The notes: generated from the letters alone by a model not told the origin. Positions 16,188 through 24,812 are shown, counted from the first letter of the stretch. The stretch is DNA of 64,000 nt from Nocardiopsis_B sediminis (GCF_042650565.1 NZ_JBHSBH010000005.1:212452-276451); one strand, 5' to 3'. Made by a program: numbers and translations.

Positions 16188-17720
16188 ATGAGCACTCCCC
16201 CCACCACCGCCCTCCGCGAGGAGGTGACCCCCGACGACCCGCCGCCCGTGCTGGCCGGGGGGTTGATGCCGGAGTGGATGCTCACCCTCGACACCGCCAC
16301 CCTGACCGGTGATGAGCAGCTCGACCTCATCGTGCGGGCCGAGCAGGCGAAGCGGTGGCTGGAGGCCTTCCAGCTCGACGCGATGGCCACCTTCACCCGC
16401 ACCCGCAAGCGCGAAGCCCCCGCACCCCTCCAGGTCTCCGCCGAAGAGGACGCCGCAGCCGAGATCGGCTGCGAACTCGGCATCCCACCCGGCCTCGCAG
16501 GAGCCCGCCTCGCCCACGCCCAGAGGCTGGGCGAGACCTTCCCCGCCCTCCACGACGCCCTGCTCACCGGGCAGGTCGACGAGTACCGCACCCGCGTCGT
16601 CGCCGACGCCGCCCCCGAGGACTGGGACCCGGCCACCACCGCCGCCTACGCCACCCGCATGCTCGCCAAGATGGGCGACAAGTCCGGCCGCGCGCTGATG
16701 AACCTCGCCAAGAAGACCGTGGCGGAGCTCGACCCGGCCAAGGCCGAGGAGCGCAAGGCCCGCACCATCGCCAACCGCCAGCTCCGCATCTACGACGGCG
16801 GCCCCCAGCAAGCCGGAACCGGCTCGGTCGAGATCACCGACATCGACGCCACCGACGCCCTCGCCGTCGAACAGCGCATCGCCGCCATCGCCCGCGCCCT
16901 GCGCGCCGACACCCCCGGCGCTCAGAACACGGACTACTGGACCAAGACGGTCACCCAGGACCAGATCCGCGCCGACATCGCCGTGGGCCTGCTGCTGGGG
17001 CGCCTGCCCCTCACCCTGGGGCTGGAGATCCCGGCCGATGCCGCCGAGCACGGCATCACCGACACCCACGCCGAGCAGGCCGGGGATGCTCCGGCCACCG
17101 CCCGGTGCGCCGCCTGCGGCCGCACCCCCGGCCAGGCACAGGGCGAGGACCAGGACCGGGGTCGGGGGCAGGTGGTCATCCCCGGGATGGCGGCCCCCAA
17201 CCCGGCACCGTTCTCGCCGGTGGGGAAGTTGCACGTGATCATCCCGCTGTCGGCGCTGCCCACGGAGATGGGCGGGAGCGAGTCGCGGAGCCTGGGGGAG
17301 ATCCCGGGGCACGGGCCGATCCTGGCCGAGGCGGCCCGGGACCTGGCGAAGGGCGCGACGTCGAAGGCCACCCGCTGGTGCTACACGGTGGTCGATGAGG
17401 ACGGAAACCCGGTGGCCGATGGCACCACGGCCTACCGGCCGCCCCCACTACTGAGGTCGCATATCGATTCCCGGGACCGGACCTGCCGGTTCCCCCACTG
17501 CAACCGCCCCGCGGTCGAGTGCGATGCCGACCACACCATGCCCCACCACCTGGGCGGGTCTACCAGCGCGGGCAACCTGGCCGCGTTGTGCAGGCGGCAC
17601 CACCGGCTCAAGCAGACACCGGGCTGGAACCTGTCCCAGCCCTCCCCGGGAACCCTGGTCTGGCGCACCCCCCACAACCGCACCCACACCACCACCCGCG
17701 ACCCCTACCCCAGCCAATGA
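16188..17720 (+). CDS. DUF222/HNH endonuclease (13E12 repeat family)
   Basis: A 510-residue protein of the 13E12 family: an N-terminal DUF222 domain (from about residue 20 to 330, helical, with LDTATLTGDEQLDLIVRAEQAKRWLEAFQ) and a C-terminal HNH nuclease domain. The nuclease has CRFPHCNRPAVECDADH, then NLAALCRRHHRLKQ, giving both Cys pairs and the DH/HH catalytic core. Members are frequent, often mobile or repeated, in actinobacteria. The gene is under an SOS box, is apparently leaderless, and sits between inverted arrays of a 71-bp repeat. A Gly/Gln/Asp-rich linker at about residues 305-330 is variable in the family. Its biological target is not known. Confidence 0.9.
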   Translation: MSTPPTTALREEVTPDDPPPVLAGGLMPEWMLTLDTATLTGDEQLDLIVRAEQAKRWLEAFQLDAMATFTRTRKREAPAPLQVSAEEDAAAEIGCELGIPPGLAGARLAHAQRLGETFPALHDALLTGQVDEYRTRVVADAAPEDWDPATTAAYATRMLAKMGDKSGRALMNLAKKTVAELDPAKAEERKARTIANRQLRIYDGGPQQAGTGSVEITDIDATDALAVEQRIAAIARALRADTPGAQNTDYWTKTVTQDQIRADIAVGLLLGRLPLTLGLEIPADAAEHGITDTHAEQAGDAPATARCAACGRTPGQAQGEDQDRGRGQVVIPGMAAPNPAPFSPVGKLHVIIPLSALPTEMGGSESRSLGEIPGHGPILAEAARDLAKGATSKATRWCYTVVDEDGNPVADGTTAYRPPPLLRSHIDSRDRTCRFPHCNRPAVECDADHTMPHHLGGSTSAGNLAALCRRHHRLKQTPGWNLSQPSPGTLVWRTPHNRTHTTTRDPYPSQ

Positions 17721-17975
17721 CCACCGGAAGCCGGGAAGGAGGGACCGGGGAGGGGACCGCGGGAGGCCCGGAGGGACACCGGGAAAGGGAAGGAACCCCG
17801 AAGGACCCCCAGCCCCCAGAGAACCCGGAAGGCCCCGAACCCCCGGAGAACCAGAAGAGCCCAAGGAGCCGGGAGCACAGGGGAACCACAGGGAAGCCGG
17901 GGAACACGACTCCGGGACCGGACCCCCACCACCGCAAACCCGGGACCCGCCCACGAACCCCTCCCCCACCGCCGG

Positions 17976-18352
17976 CCGTCGCCGCCCGCCGTAACCCAAG
18001 CCACAGCACCGGCCGGGACCGTCCGCGCCACCCCAGGCCTCACCCGCCGTCGCTGCCCGCTTGAACCCTGACCCCGCTCCCACCCGCGCACCGACCGCCC
18101 GGCCCTCCCCACCACCGGCCGTCGCTGCCCGCTTGAACCCAAGCCACCCCACAAGCCGGACCGTTACCGCCGTCCCGGGGCCCTACCCCCCGTCGCCGCC
18201 CGTTTGAACCCCGGCCCCGTGGTGACCCGGACCGTCCGAGCCACCCTGAACCCCCACCCGCCGTCGCTGCCCGCTTGAACCCCAACACCCGATCGACCGG
18301 AGGATCCGAGCCCGCCCCGACCCCTCGTCGCCGTCGCCGCCCGTCTGAACGG
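17976..18352 (+). repeat. Right array: six units of the ~71-bp repeat
   Basis: Six copies of a core containing CCGTCGCTGCCCGCTTGA start at 17976, 18047, 18119, 18190, 18261 and 18331, i.e. with 70-72 bp period. The first and last copies are the most diverged. The ~49-nt spacers are themselves related (CCGGACCGTCC.. in the 1st, 3rd and 4th), so this is a tandem repeat of a 71-bp unit with a better conserved core. It follows the HNH gene stop by 256 nt; 17721-17975 is Pro/Gly-coding-like low-complexity DNA without a recognisable gene. Confidence 0.87.
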
Positions 18353-18418
18353 CCACTCTCAATCACCGGAGGAATTGGGGCCGGCCGACCCCTCACCGCC
18401 CCGCCCTATCGCCTGCGT

Positions 18419-18847
18419 TCAGGAACCGGGTGGTGGCCACTTAACGACGTCGTCGAGGATCGGCGGTTGGTAGCCGGGGCCTTTGAGTACCTTGCCGTCG
18501 GCTCGGCGGAGGGCTCGACCGTCCGCGTCAAGCTTGCTCATATTGGATCGGTGGACCTCGGCGAAGACGGCCGGCAAGTCGATCCCGAGCGCATCTGCGG
18601 CGCCGTAGGTGACATAGAGGACATCGGCCAGTTCCTTGGCCACCGCCTTGTACGCAGCGAGCGGATCGTCACCGGATCGCAGGGCATTAGCGAGGTCGGT
18701 GAGGGCCTCGGCGGCTTCCTGCGCCTCTTCGGTCAGTAAGGTCCGGCGGTGTTCCGCAAGTTCGGGGAGATCAGGGAGATCGGCCTTGGCCCCACCATCG
18801 AACACCTCGTGGAACTCAGCGACCCGCCGCATCGGTTCATGATCCAT
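18419..18847 (-). CDS. MazG-like/PRA-PH-fold nucleotide pyrophosphohydrolase
   Basis: A 142-residue all-alpha NTP-pyrophosphatase-fold protein. LLTEEAQEAAEALTDL and KELADVLYVTYGAADALGIDL carry the EExxE and ExxD metal-binding pattern of the family, and the C-terminal EVHRSNMSKLDADG..RRADGKVLKGPGY is characteristic of the phosphoribosyl-ATP pyrophosphohydrolase-like group in actinobacteria. It may clean up aberrant nucleotides. I start at ATG 18847, which has GGAG close upstream; ATG 18856 is also possible. Its start lies within the 3' end of the marR gene, so the two are translationally coupled. Confidence 0.85.
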   Translation of the reverse strand: MDHEPMRRVAEFHEVFDGGAKADLPDLPELAEHRRTLLTEEAQEAAEALTDLANALRSGDDPLAAYKAVAKELADVLYVTYGAADALGIDLPAVFAEVHRSNMSKLDADGRALRRADGKVLKGPGYQPPILDDVVKWPPPGS

Positions 18848-19334
18848 GCGCTCCATTGTTCAGGAGCTTGCCCAACAGCGCAGTGAGCTGGTCGAGCTCC
18901 TGACCGTCCAGGGAGCCGAAGACCTCGCCGAGGAAGCCGGGGACCTCCTGCTCGGCTTCGGCGAGACGGCGGCGGCCGGCGTCGGTGATGGTGACCGCGT
19001 AGGAGCGCCGGTCGCGGGGGTTGCGCTCGCGTCGGACGAGTCCGCTCCTTTCGAGGTCGTCACAGACTCCGACCATGACACTGCGGTCGATGCGCAGTTC
19101 TTCGCTGAGGGTCTGCTGAGAGCAGGGCCCCACGGCGTCGAGCATCTTCACCACCAAGTGCTGGCCGACGCCAAGACCCTGTGCCGCCGCGTGGGCCTCC
19201 GCCGCGCGCGCAACGACGGCCGAGGCCCGGCACAGCGCGATGTCCGGCCGTTCGGCGGCCAGCCGCGCGAAGTAGGTCTGCCCGGTGTGTTCGTCGGCCG
19301 TCGTGGTCGTGGCCGTGGTCTTGGTCTTGGTCAT
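18837..19334 (-). CDS. MarR-family regulator
   Basis: A 165-residue winged-helix regulator. CSQQTLSEELRIDRSVMVGVCDDLERSGLVRRERNPRDRRSYAVTITDAG spans the recognition helix and wing typical of MarR/SlyA. The first ~15 residues are Thr/Lys-rich and probably disordered. It is transcribed away from the nitroreductase gene, the usual MarR layout for controlling an oxidative-stress or xenobiotic enzyme and itself. The divergent region contains two related candidate operators. Confidence 0.9.
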   Translation of the reverse strand: MTKTKTTATTTTADEHTGQTYFARLAAERPDIALCRASAVVARAAEAHAAAQGLGVGQHLVVKMLDAVGPCSQQTLSEELRIDRSVMVGVCDDLERSGLVRRERNPRDRRSYAVTITDAGRRRLAEAEQEVPGFLGEVFGSLDGQELDQLTALLGKLLNNGAHGS

Positions 19335-19420
19335 CGTCTCATCGTCATGGTCTCTCGGCCCTCTCCGATCTCCTGAGCTCTCCTCAGCGGTGGCGATACG
19401 GTATCAAATTCATCAGTCAG

Positions 19421-19491
19421 AAGATTGTTTGACAGCAGACGATCTCCCCTCATACGGTCAATCATCCGAATCAAGATCGTCTGTCGGCAGA
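19421..19491. promoter_or_regulatory. Candidate MarR operators between marR and the nitroreductase gene
   Basis: Two related 19-mers, AAGATTGTTTGACAGCAGA (19421-19439) and AAGATCGTCTGTCGGCAGA (19473-19491), match at 14 positions. The second contains the inverted repeat TCTG-N4-CAGA. In addition CAGACGATCT (19436-19445) and AGATCGTCTG (19474-19483) form a perfect inverted pair. They lie in the AT-richer divergent region where both promoters must be. Confidence 0.6.
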
Positions 19492-19515
19492 TGGAAGACC
19501 CCGGAGGAACCCCTC

Positions 19516-20163
19516 ATGACCCTGGACCTCACCCCCGACGAGCTGCTCTCCACCACCCGCGCGGTGCGCAAGCGCCTCGACCTCACCCGCCCGGTTCCCC
19601 GGTCCCTGATCGAGGAGTGCGTGGATCTCGCCGTTCAGGCGCCGACCGGCCGCAACCGCCAGCGCTGGCACTTCCTCGTTGTCACCGAGCCCGATCAGCG
19701 GCGCGCCGTGGCCGACCTGTTCCTGCGCGCCCTGCCGCTGGCGGCCGGGCAGCCGTTGACCGAGAACGACCTGTGGCGCATGAACCACCACCGCGGCTCG
19801 ACCGAGCGCGTCTTCGACGGCCTGCGGCACCTGGCCGACAACATCCACCGCGTGCCGGCCTTCGTCATCCCGGCGGTGGAAGGCCGCACCGACCGCGCCC
19901 CCGTGGCCGTCCAGGCCGGCGCGTGGGGATCCATCCTGCCCGCCGTCTGGAGCTTCATGCTCGCCGCCCGCGCCCGCGGCCTCGGCACGGTGTGGACCAC
20001 CGCCCAAGGCCCATTGGAACCCGAACTGGCCCGGATCCTCGGTGTCCCCCACGACGACGTCATGCTCGCCGCGTTCATCCCGCTGGCCTACACGATCGGA
20101 ACCGACTTCAAGCCCGCCCGGCGTATCCTCCGCGAACACGTCCTGCACTGGGACCGCTGGTAG
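19516..20163 (+). CDS. Nitroreductase family protein
   Basis: A 215-residue FMN-dependent nitroreductase-fold enzyme. The opening TTRAVRKRLDLTRPVPRSLIEECVDLAVQAPTGRNRQRW is the FMN-binding signature, and GLGTVWTT with the late GYxxxK-like TDFKPARRI stretch completes the fold. It reduces nitro compounds, quinones or similar electrophiles with NAD(P)H. ATG 19516 follows GGAGGAA. It is divergent from the MarR regulator, which probably represses it. It ends convergently with the SDR gene, 47 nt away. Confidence 0.9.
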   Translation: MTLDLTPDELLSTTRAVRKRLDLTRPVPRSLIEECVDLAVQAPTGRNRQRWHFLVVTEPDQRRAVADLFLRALPLAAGQPLTENDLWRMNHHRGSTERVFDGLRHLADNIHRVPAFVIPAVEGRTDRAPVAVQAGAWGSILPAVWSFMLAARARGLGTVWTTAQGPLEPELARILGVPHDDVMLAAFIPLAYTIGTDFKPARRILREHVLHWDRW

Positions 20164-20209
20164 GCCCCTGTGCCACCAAACGCGCCGCGCCCCCTGCTCC
20201 CGCCCCGCC

Positions 20210-21055
20210 TCAGACCTGGTCCAGGAAGCCCCCGTCGACACGGACGTTGACGCCCGTGATGGCGGAGGCCGCCGGGCTCGCGAGGAAGGCCACAGCGCGC
20301 GCCACCTCTTCCGGGTGGGCCAGGCGACCCAAGGGGATGCGGGAGCGGATGCCCTCATAGAAGGCCGGGTCCTCGGTGCGGCGGCGGTCCCAGCCGCCGC
20401 CCTCGAACTCCACCGGGCCCGGGGAAACCGTGTTGACCCGGATGCCCTTGGGCGGCAGGGCGCGGCCCAGCGCGGCGGCGTAGTGGTTGAGGGCTGCCTT
20501 CACCGCCCCGTAGGCCTTCGGCCCCGAGGGGGCGGTGGTGTGCAGGGCCGACGTCGAGGAGATGAGTACGACCGCGCCGCCGCGCGCGGAGGCCGCCAGG
20601 TGGGGCTCGGCGTACTCGGTCAGGTGCACGAACGGCATGAGGTCGGTGTCCACCCCGCGCTCCCACATCCCCGGGGCCGTCGAGCTGCCCGCGGAGACGT
20701 TGGAGACCAGCACGTCGATGCCGCCCATCTCCTCGGCGGCGAACGCCACGAACGCCTCCCGCTCCTCGGGGTCGGCGACGTCCAGGGGCCGGGCCACGAC
20801 CACCGGGCCGCTGCGCGCCTCCACCTCGGGGTCGGGATCGGGGACGATCTCGGCGCCGTGTGCCCCCGCACCGGTCCCGCGCGCCTCGGCGAGGGTCTCG
20901 CGCAGCTCCGCTGCGGCGCGCTCCAGCGGCTCGGGAGAACGGGCGCAGAGCGCGAGGTCGGCGCCCTCCTCGGCGAAGGTCTGCGCGATGGCGCGGCCGA
21001 TCCCCCGGCTCGCCCCCGTGACCACGACCTTCGCGCCCTTGAGTCCCAGATCCAC
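20210..21055 (-). CDS. Short-chain dehydrogenase/reductase
   Basis: A 281-residue classical SDR. Cofactor motif TGASRGIG, catalytic Ser in LISSTSAL, YGAVK for the Tyr/Lys pair and a C-terminal ITGVNVRVDGGF are present. Two oddities: the usual NNAG motif reads SNVSAG, and residues 55-85 hold a Gly/Ala/Pro-rich insertion. It lies 102 nt downstream of inhA in the same direction but beyond a strong hairpin, so it may be only partly co-transcribed. GGGAGAG precedes the ATG. Substrate unknown. Confidence 0.88.
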   Translation of the reverse strand: MDLGLKGAKVVVTGASRGIGRAIAQTFAEEGADLALCARSPEPLERAAAELRETLAEARGTGAGAHGAEIVPDPDPEVEARSGPVVVARPLDVADPEEREAFVAFAAEEMGGIDVLVSNVSAGSSTAPGMWERGVDTDLMPFVHLTEYAEPHLAASARGGAVVLISSTSALHTTAPSGPKAYGAVKAALNHYAAALGRALPPKGIRVNTVSPGPVEFEGGGWDRRRTEDPAFYEGIRSRIPLGRLAHPEEVARAVAFLASPAASAITGVNVRVDGGFLDQV

Positions 21056-21100
21056 GTTCTCTCCCTCTCCCCTCGGCCGGACACCCTCCCGACACGACCA

Positions 21101-21128
21101 GGGCGCCCCCCGCGAACGGGAGGCGCCC
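21101..21128 (-). terminator. Hairpin between inhA and the SDR gene
   Basis: GGGCGCC (21101-21107) pairs with GGCGCCC (21122-21128), extended inward by CCCG/CGGG around a CGAA loop. It lies 30 nt past the inhA stop and probably ends or attenuates the fabG-inhA transcript. Confidence 0.7.
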
Positions 21129-21157
21129 GGATGGCCGTGCGGACGACGGGGGGAAGT

Positions 21158-21922
21158 CTACGCGCCGGTCGAGTGGAAACCACCGTCGACGTGCACGACC
21201 TCGCCGGTCGTCGCCGGGAACCAGTCCGAGAGCAGCGCGACAATGGCGCGCGCGGCGGGCTCCGGGTCCTCGTTGTTCCACCCCAGCGGGGCGCGCTGCG
21301 GCCACGCCGAGGCCAGCTCGTCGAACCCGGGGATGCTGCGGGCGGCCATGGTGCGCAGCGGGCCGGCCGAGACGAGGTTCACCCGGATCTTCCGGTCGCC
21401 GAGGTAGCGGGCCAGGTAGCGCGCGGTGGAGGCGAGGGCGGACTTGGCGACGCCCATCCAGTCGTAGACCGGGTAGGTGACGCTGTTGTCGAAGTCCAGC
21501 GCCACGATAGACCCGCCGTCCTTCATCAGCGGCAGCACCGCGGTGCTGAGCGCCTTGAGGGAGAACGTGGACGTGTGCATCGCCGTGGCGACGTCCTTCC
21601 ACTCGGTGTTGAGGAAGTTGCCGCCGAGCGCGTCCTGCGGGGTGAAGGCGATCGCGTGCACGACACCGTCGAGGCCGTCGACGTGCTCGCGGATGCGGTC
21701 GGGCAGGGTGCGCAGGTGCTCGTCGTCGGTGGCGTCGAGCTCCAGCACCGGAGGGGTCTCGGGGAGCCTCTTGGCGATGCGCTCGACCAGGCTCAGCCGG
21801 CCGTAGCCGGTGAGGATCACCGTGGCGCCCTGCTCCTGGCAGACCCGGGCCACGTGGTAGGCGATCGAACTGTCGGTGATCACCCCGGTCACGAGGATGC
21901 GCTTGCCTTCAAGAATTCCCAT
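21158..21922 (-). CDS. inhA: NADH-dependent enoyl-ACP reductase (InhA/FabI)
   Basis: A 254-residue enoyl-ACP reductase of the actinobacterial InhA type, the last step of each type II fatty-acid elongation cycle. VTGVITDSSIAYHVA binds NADH. YDWMGVAKSAL supplies the active-site Tyr and Lys with the spacing of InhA (Y-x6-K). LTGYGRLSLVERIAKRLP and the C-terminal EVVHVDGGFHSTGA match the family. It follows fabG in the conserved actinobacterial order. This fabG-inhA pair is the housekeeping fatty-acid set, in contrast to the fabG copy at 3.3 kb. Confidence 0.95.
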   Translation of the reverse strand: MGILEGKRILVTGVITDSSIAYHVARVCQEQGATVILTGYGRLSLVERIAKRLPETPPVLELDATDDEHLRTLPDRIREHVDGLDGVVHAIAFTPQDALGGNFLNTEWKDVATAMHTSTFSLKALSTAVLPLMKDGGSIVALDFDNSVTYPVYDWMGVAKSALASTARYLARYLGDRKIRVNLVSAGPLRTMAARSIPGFDELASAWPQRAPLGWNNEDPEPAARAIVALLSDWFPATTGEVVHVDGGFHSTGA

Positions 21923-21994
21923 GGAGTCTTCTGTCCTGTTCTGCTTGTTCTCCGGGCGGCGGTTGCGGGAACCCGGTGGTGGTGCCGCTGGTGA

Positions 21995-22105
21995 GGGTGG
22001 CTCAGTGCCCCGTGCCGAGCGGTGCCCTGCTGCCAAAGAAGAGACCACGCACGGCGGTGGCTCAGTGCCCCGTGCCGAGCGGTGGCTCAGTGCCCCATGC
22101 CGAGG
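21995..22105. repeat. Three copies of the fabG 3' end
   Basis: GGTGGCTCAGTGCCCC with the following GTGCCGAGCGGTG appears near 21996-22024 and 22057-22085. A third copy (22081-22105, with CAT for CGT) contains the true fabG end (L-G-M-G-H-stop on the minus strand). Between fabG and inhA the last codons of fabG have thus been repeated twice beyond the stop codon. Confidence 0.85.
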
Positions 22106-22794
22106 CCGCCGTCGACCGGGATGACCGCGCCGGTGATGTAGGCGGCGTCCGGGCTCGCCAGGAAGCGCACGGTCTTGGCGATCTCCTCGGTCGTGCCGTA
22201 GCGGCCCAGGGGGACGTTCTTCTTGATCTCGGCCTGGCGGTCCTCGGACAGGGCCGCGGTCATGTCGGTCTCGATGAAGCCCGGCGCGACGATGTTCACG
22301 GTGATGCCGCGTGACCCCAGCTCGCGCGCGAGCGAGCGGCCGAACCCGACCAGGCCGGCCTTGGACGCCGCGTAGTTGACCTGCCCGCCCGACCCCATGA
22401 GGCCGACCACCGAGGAGATCAGGACGATCCGGCCACCCTGGCGCTTGCGCATCATGCCGCGGACCGCGCGCTTGACGACGCGGAACGTACCGGTGAGGTT
22501 GGTGTCGAGGACCGCGGAGAAGTCGTCCTCGTTCATCAGGACCAGGAGCTGGTCCTTGGTGATGCCGGCGTTGGCGACCAGGACGTCGACCGCGCCCTGC
22601 TCCTCTTCGACCCGCTTGAACGCGGCGTCGACCTGGGCGGTGTCGGTGATGTCGCAGCCGACGCCGAGCAGCCCCTCCGGCGGTTCGCCGGACCGGTACG
22701 TCACGGCGACGTCGTCCCCGCTCGCGGCGAGTTCGCGGGCGATGGCCAGGCCGATCCCCCGGCTTCCGCCGGTGACCAGTGCCGATCGTGACAT
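22087..22794 (-). CDS. fabG: 3-oxoacyl-ACP reductase FabG (MabA type)
   Basis: A 235-residue beta-ketoacyl-ACP reductase of the elongation cycle. TGGSRGIG (NADPH site), VANAG, the Ser of VLISSVVGLMGSGG, YAASK (Tyr/Lys) and VDGGLGMGH are visible. It starts at ATG 22794 with GGAGGT upstream and is followed by inhA, as in mycobacteria and streptomycetes. Its nearest relative in the window is the fabG-like gene at 3284-3988. Confidence 0.95.
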   Translation of the reverse strand: MSRSALVTGGSRGIGLAIARELAASGDDVAVTYRSGEPPEGLLGVGCDITDTAQVDAAFKRVEEEQGAVDVLVANAGITKDQLLVLMNEDDFSAVLDTNLTGTFRVVKRAVRGMMRKRQGGRIVLISSVVGLMGSGGQVNYAASKAGLVGFGRSLARELGSRGITVNIVAPGFIETDMTAALSEDRQAEIKKNVPLGRYGTTEEIAKTVRFLASPDAAYITGAVIPVDGGLGMGH

Positions 22795-22996
22795 ATCTAG
22801 GGCACCTCCGAATGCGCTCACGAGCGCGGTGATGGGCATGGACGACCATGGATGGGACGGAGAGCAGCGTATCCAGCTACCGGCCGGTACCGGAATCCGG
22901 GCCGGGCCACCTCTCCCTTCGAAGCCCCTGCGACCGGGTGTGGCAGGCTGGCGGATGGGGGCGCGGACGGCGGCGCCCCATGGGCGCTGGGAGGCC

Positions 22997-23962
22997 ATGG
23001 TGCAGGCAGTCACGACCGCCACTCCGGTCGATTTCGCGGCGTACGGCGACTATGGCACATCGAGTACCAAGCCCAAGGGCCCGAGGTACGAGCGCCCGCC
23101 CTATCAGTTCCGCGGCCGGCTGGGCTCCGCGGAGTTCCCGGCCGAGGCCGGCCGCTACCACATCTACGCCTCCTACGCCTGCCCGTGGGCGCACCGGAGT
23201 CTCATCGTGCGCAGGCTCAAAGGGCTGGAGGACGTGGTCTCGGTGGGCATCGTCGACCCGGTGCGCGACGGCCGCGGCTGGGCGTTCCGCGAGGGCCCCG
23301 GGCACGGCCCCGACACCGTGGGACATTTCACCCTGCTCAGGGAGGCCTACGAGGCCACCGAGCCGGGCTACGACGGCAACATCACGGTGCCCGTCCTGTG
23401 GGATACGCGGACCCGGCGGATCGTGAGCAACCACTTCCCCGACATCACCATCGACCTGAACTCCGCGTTCGGCGGCCTCGCCCGCGAGGACACCGACCTC
23501 TACCCGGAGGCGCTGCGCCCCGAGATCGATGCGATCAACGAGCGCGTCTACGCCGAGGTCAACAACGGGGTGTACCGGTGCGGATTCGCGCCCTCGCAGG
23601 AGGCCTACGAGGAGGCGGTCGTCCCGCTGTTCGCCGCACTGGACGACCTGGAGGAACGGCTGTCGACGCGCCGCTACCTGCTCGGCGACCGGCTCACCGA
23701 GGCCGACGTCCGGCTGTGGGTGACGCTCATCCGGTTCGACCCGGTCTACGCCACCCATTTCAAGGCCAACGTGCGCCGCCTGGTGGACTACCCCAACCTG
23801 TGGGCGTACACGCGCGACCTCTACGCCCGGCCCGCCTTCCGCGACACGACCGACTTCGGCCACATCAAGCGGCATTACTACATCACCCACGGGGCCCTGA
23901 ACCCCAAGCGCATCGTCCCTGCCGGGCCCGTTCTGGACTACACGCCGCCGCGCGATCGGTGA
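22997..23962 (+). CDS. Glutathionyl-hydroquinone reductase-like (Xi-class GST fold)
   Basis: A 321-residue protein of the YqjG/ECM4 family. YASYACPWAHRSLIVRRLKGLEDVVSVGIVDP carries the CPWA active-site Cys. The C-terminal helical GST domain includes NNGVYRCGFAPSQEAYEEAV and HIKRHYYITHGALNPKRIVP, both highly typical. The family reduces S-conjugated hydroquinones; actinomycetes lack glutathione, so mycothiol or another thiol is the likely co-substrate (inference). GGGAGG lies 4 nt before ATG 22997. It is divergent from fabG. Confidence 0.92.
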   Translation: MVQAVTTATPVDFAAYGDYGTSSTKPKGPRYERPPYQFRGRLGSAEFPAEAGRYHIYASYACPWAHRSLIVRRLKGLEDVVSVGIVDPVRDGRGWAFREGPGHGPDTVGHFTLLREAYEATEPGYDGNITVPVLWDTRTRRIVSNHFPDITIDLNSAFGGLAREDTDLYPEALRPEIDAINERVYAEVNNGVYRCGFAPSQEAYEEAVVPLFAALDDLEERLSTRRYLLGDRLTEADVRLWVTLIRFDPVYATHFKANVRRLVDYPNLWAYTRDLYARPAFRDTTDFGHIKRHYYITHGALNPKRIVPAGPVLDYTPPRDR

Positions 23963-24091
23963 CGGGTGTCACCACGGTGGCCGGAGCCGTGCGGTCTATT
24001 GTGTGCTCATGGCCGTTCTCCGGCCGTTTGCACACCGTCCGCCGGGGACATCCGGTCATCCCGTCAGAGACCGTCAGAGGGAGGCCGAGCT

Positions 24092-24757
24092 GTGGCCGTC
24101 CGAACGCGCGGGGGCGACGCGGCAGTACCGCCGGCCCCGTCCGCCATCGGCTCCGCCGAGGGGTCGGTGCCGCGGCGGCTGCTGGCCGAGGCCACCCGGC
24201 TCTTCGCCGAGAAGGGGTTCGACCGCGCCTCGGTCCAGGAGATCGTCGACGCCGCCGGGGTCACCAAGGGGGCGATGTACCACTACTTCGACTCCAAGGA
24301 CGACCTGCTGGCGCAGATCTACGCCCGGGTGCTGAGGTTGCAGATGACCCGGCTGGAGGAGATCGCCGGGCAGGGCGGCCCCGTGGCCGAGCGGGTCTAT
24401 GAGGCGGCGGCCGACGTCGTCGTCACCACGATCGCCAACCTGGACGACGCGAGCATCGCCCTGCGCTCGATGCACCAGCTCAGCGCGGCCAAGCAGCGCG
24501 AGGTGCGCGCGGAGCGCCGCCGCTACCACGAGCTGTTCCGCTCGCTGATCACCGAGGGCCAGGCCGAGGGCGCCTTCACCGCGGGGGTGCCGGCCGACAT
24601 CGTCGTGGACTTCTACTTCGGGTCGGTCCACCACCTGAGCACCTGGTACCGCGCCGACGGCCGGCTGTCCCCGGAGGAGATCGGCGGCCACTACGCCCGG
24701 CTCCTTCTGGATGCGCTGCGGCCGGATCCCCGTGAGCCTGGACCGCTGCGCGGGTGA
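24092..24757 (+). CDS. TetR-family regulator
   Basis: A 221-residue TetR/AcrR regulator. The helix-turn-helix is ATRLFAEKGFDRASVQEIVDAAGVTKGAMYHYFDSKDDLL, and the C-terminal ligand domain resembles the KstR2/FadR-like group. I start at GTG 24092, 7 nt after GGGAGG. The phosphotransferase gene starts 55 nt after its stop and has its own -10-like element. Such TetR genes often control lipid or CoA-ester metabolism, in keeping with the neighbour, but the ligand is unknown. Confidence 0.9.
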   Translation: MAVRTRGGDAAVPPAPSAIGSAEGSVPRRLLAEATRLFAEKGFDRASVQEIVDAAGVTKGAMYHYFDSKDDLLAQIYARVLRLQMTRLEEIAGQGGPVAERVYEAAADVVVTTIANLDDASIALRSMHQLSAAKQREVRAERRRYHELFRSLITEGQAEGAFTAGVPADIVVDFYFGSVHHLSTWYRADGRLSPEEIGGHYARLLLDALRPDPREPGPLRG

Positions 24758-24799
24758 GACGGTCGTCCCCGCTGCCCCTCTGCCTGACCGACCGGGTGG

Positions 24800-24812
24800 T
24801 ATGTTCGCTCCC
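24800..24812 (+). promoter_or_regulatory. Leaderless -10 element for the APH-like gene
   Basis: TATGTT at 24800-24805 is followed by 7 nt and then ATG 24813, and no Shine-Dalgarno sequence precedes that ATG. This is the arrangement of leaderless actinobacterial transcripts. No good -35 element is seen. Confidence 0.45.

Noticed and set aside
17976..18352. Possible CRISPR array (regular short repeats with ~49-nt spacers)
   Set aside because: Spacers are related to one another, the repeat is degenerate, the same unit occurs inverted on the other side of the HNH gene and no cas genes are near. It is a tandem 71-bp repeat.
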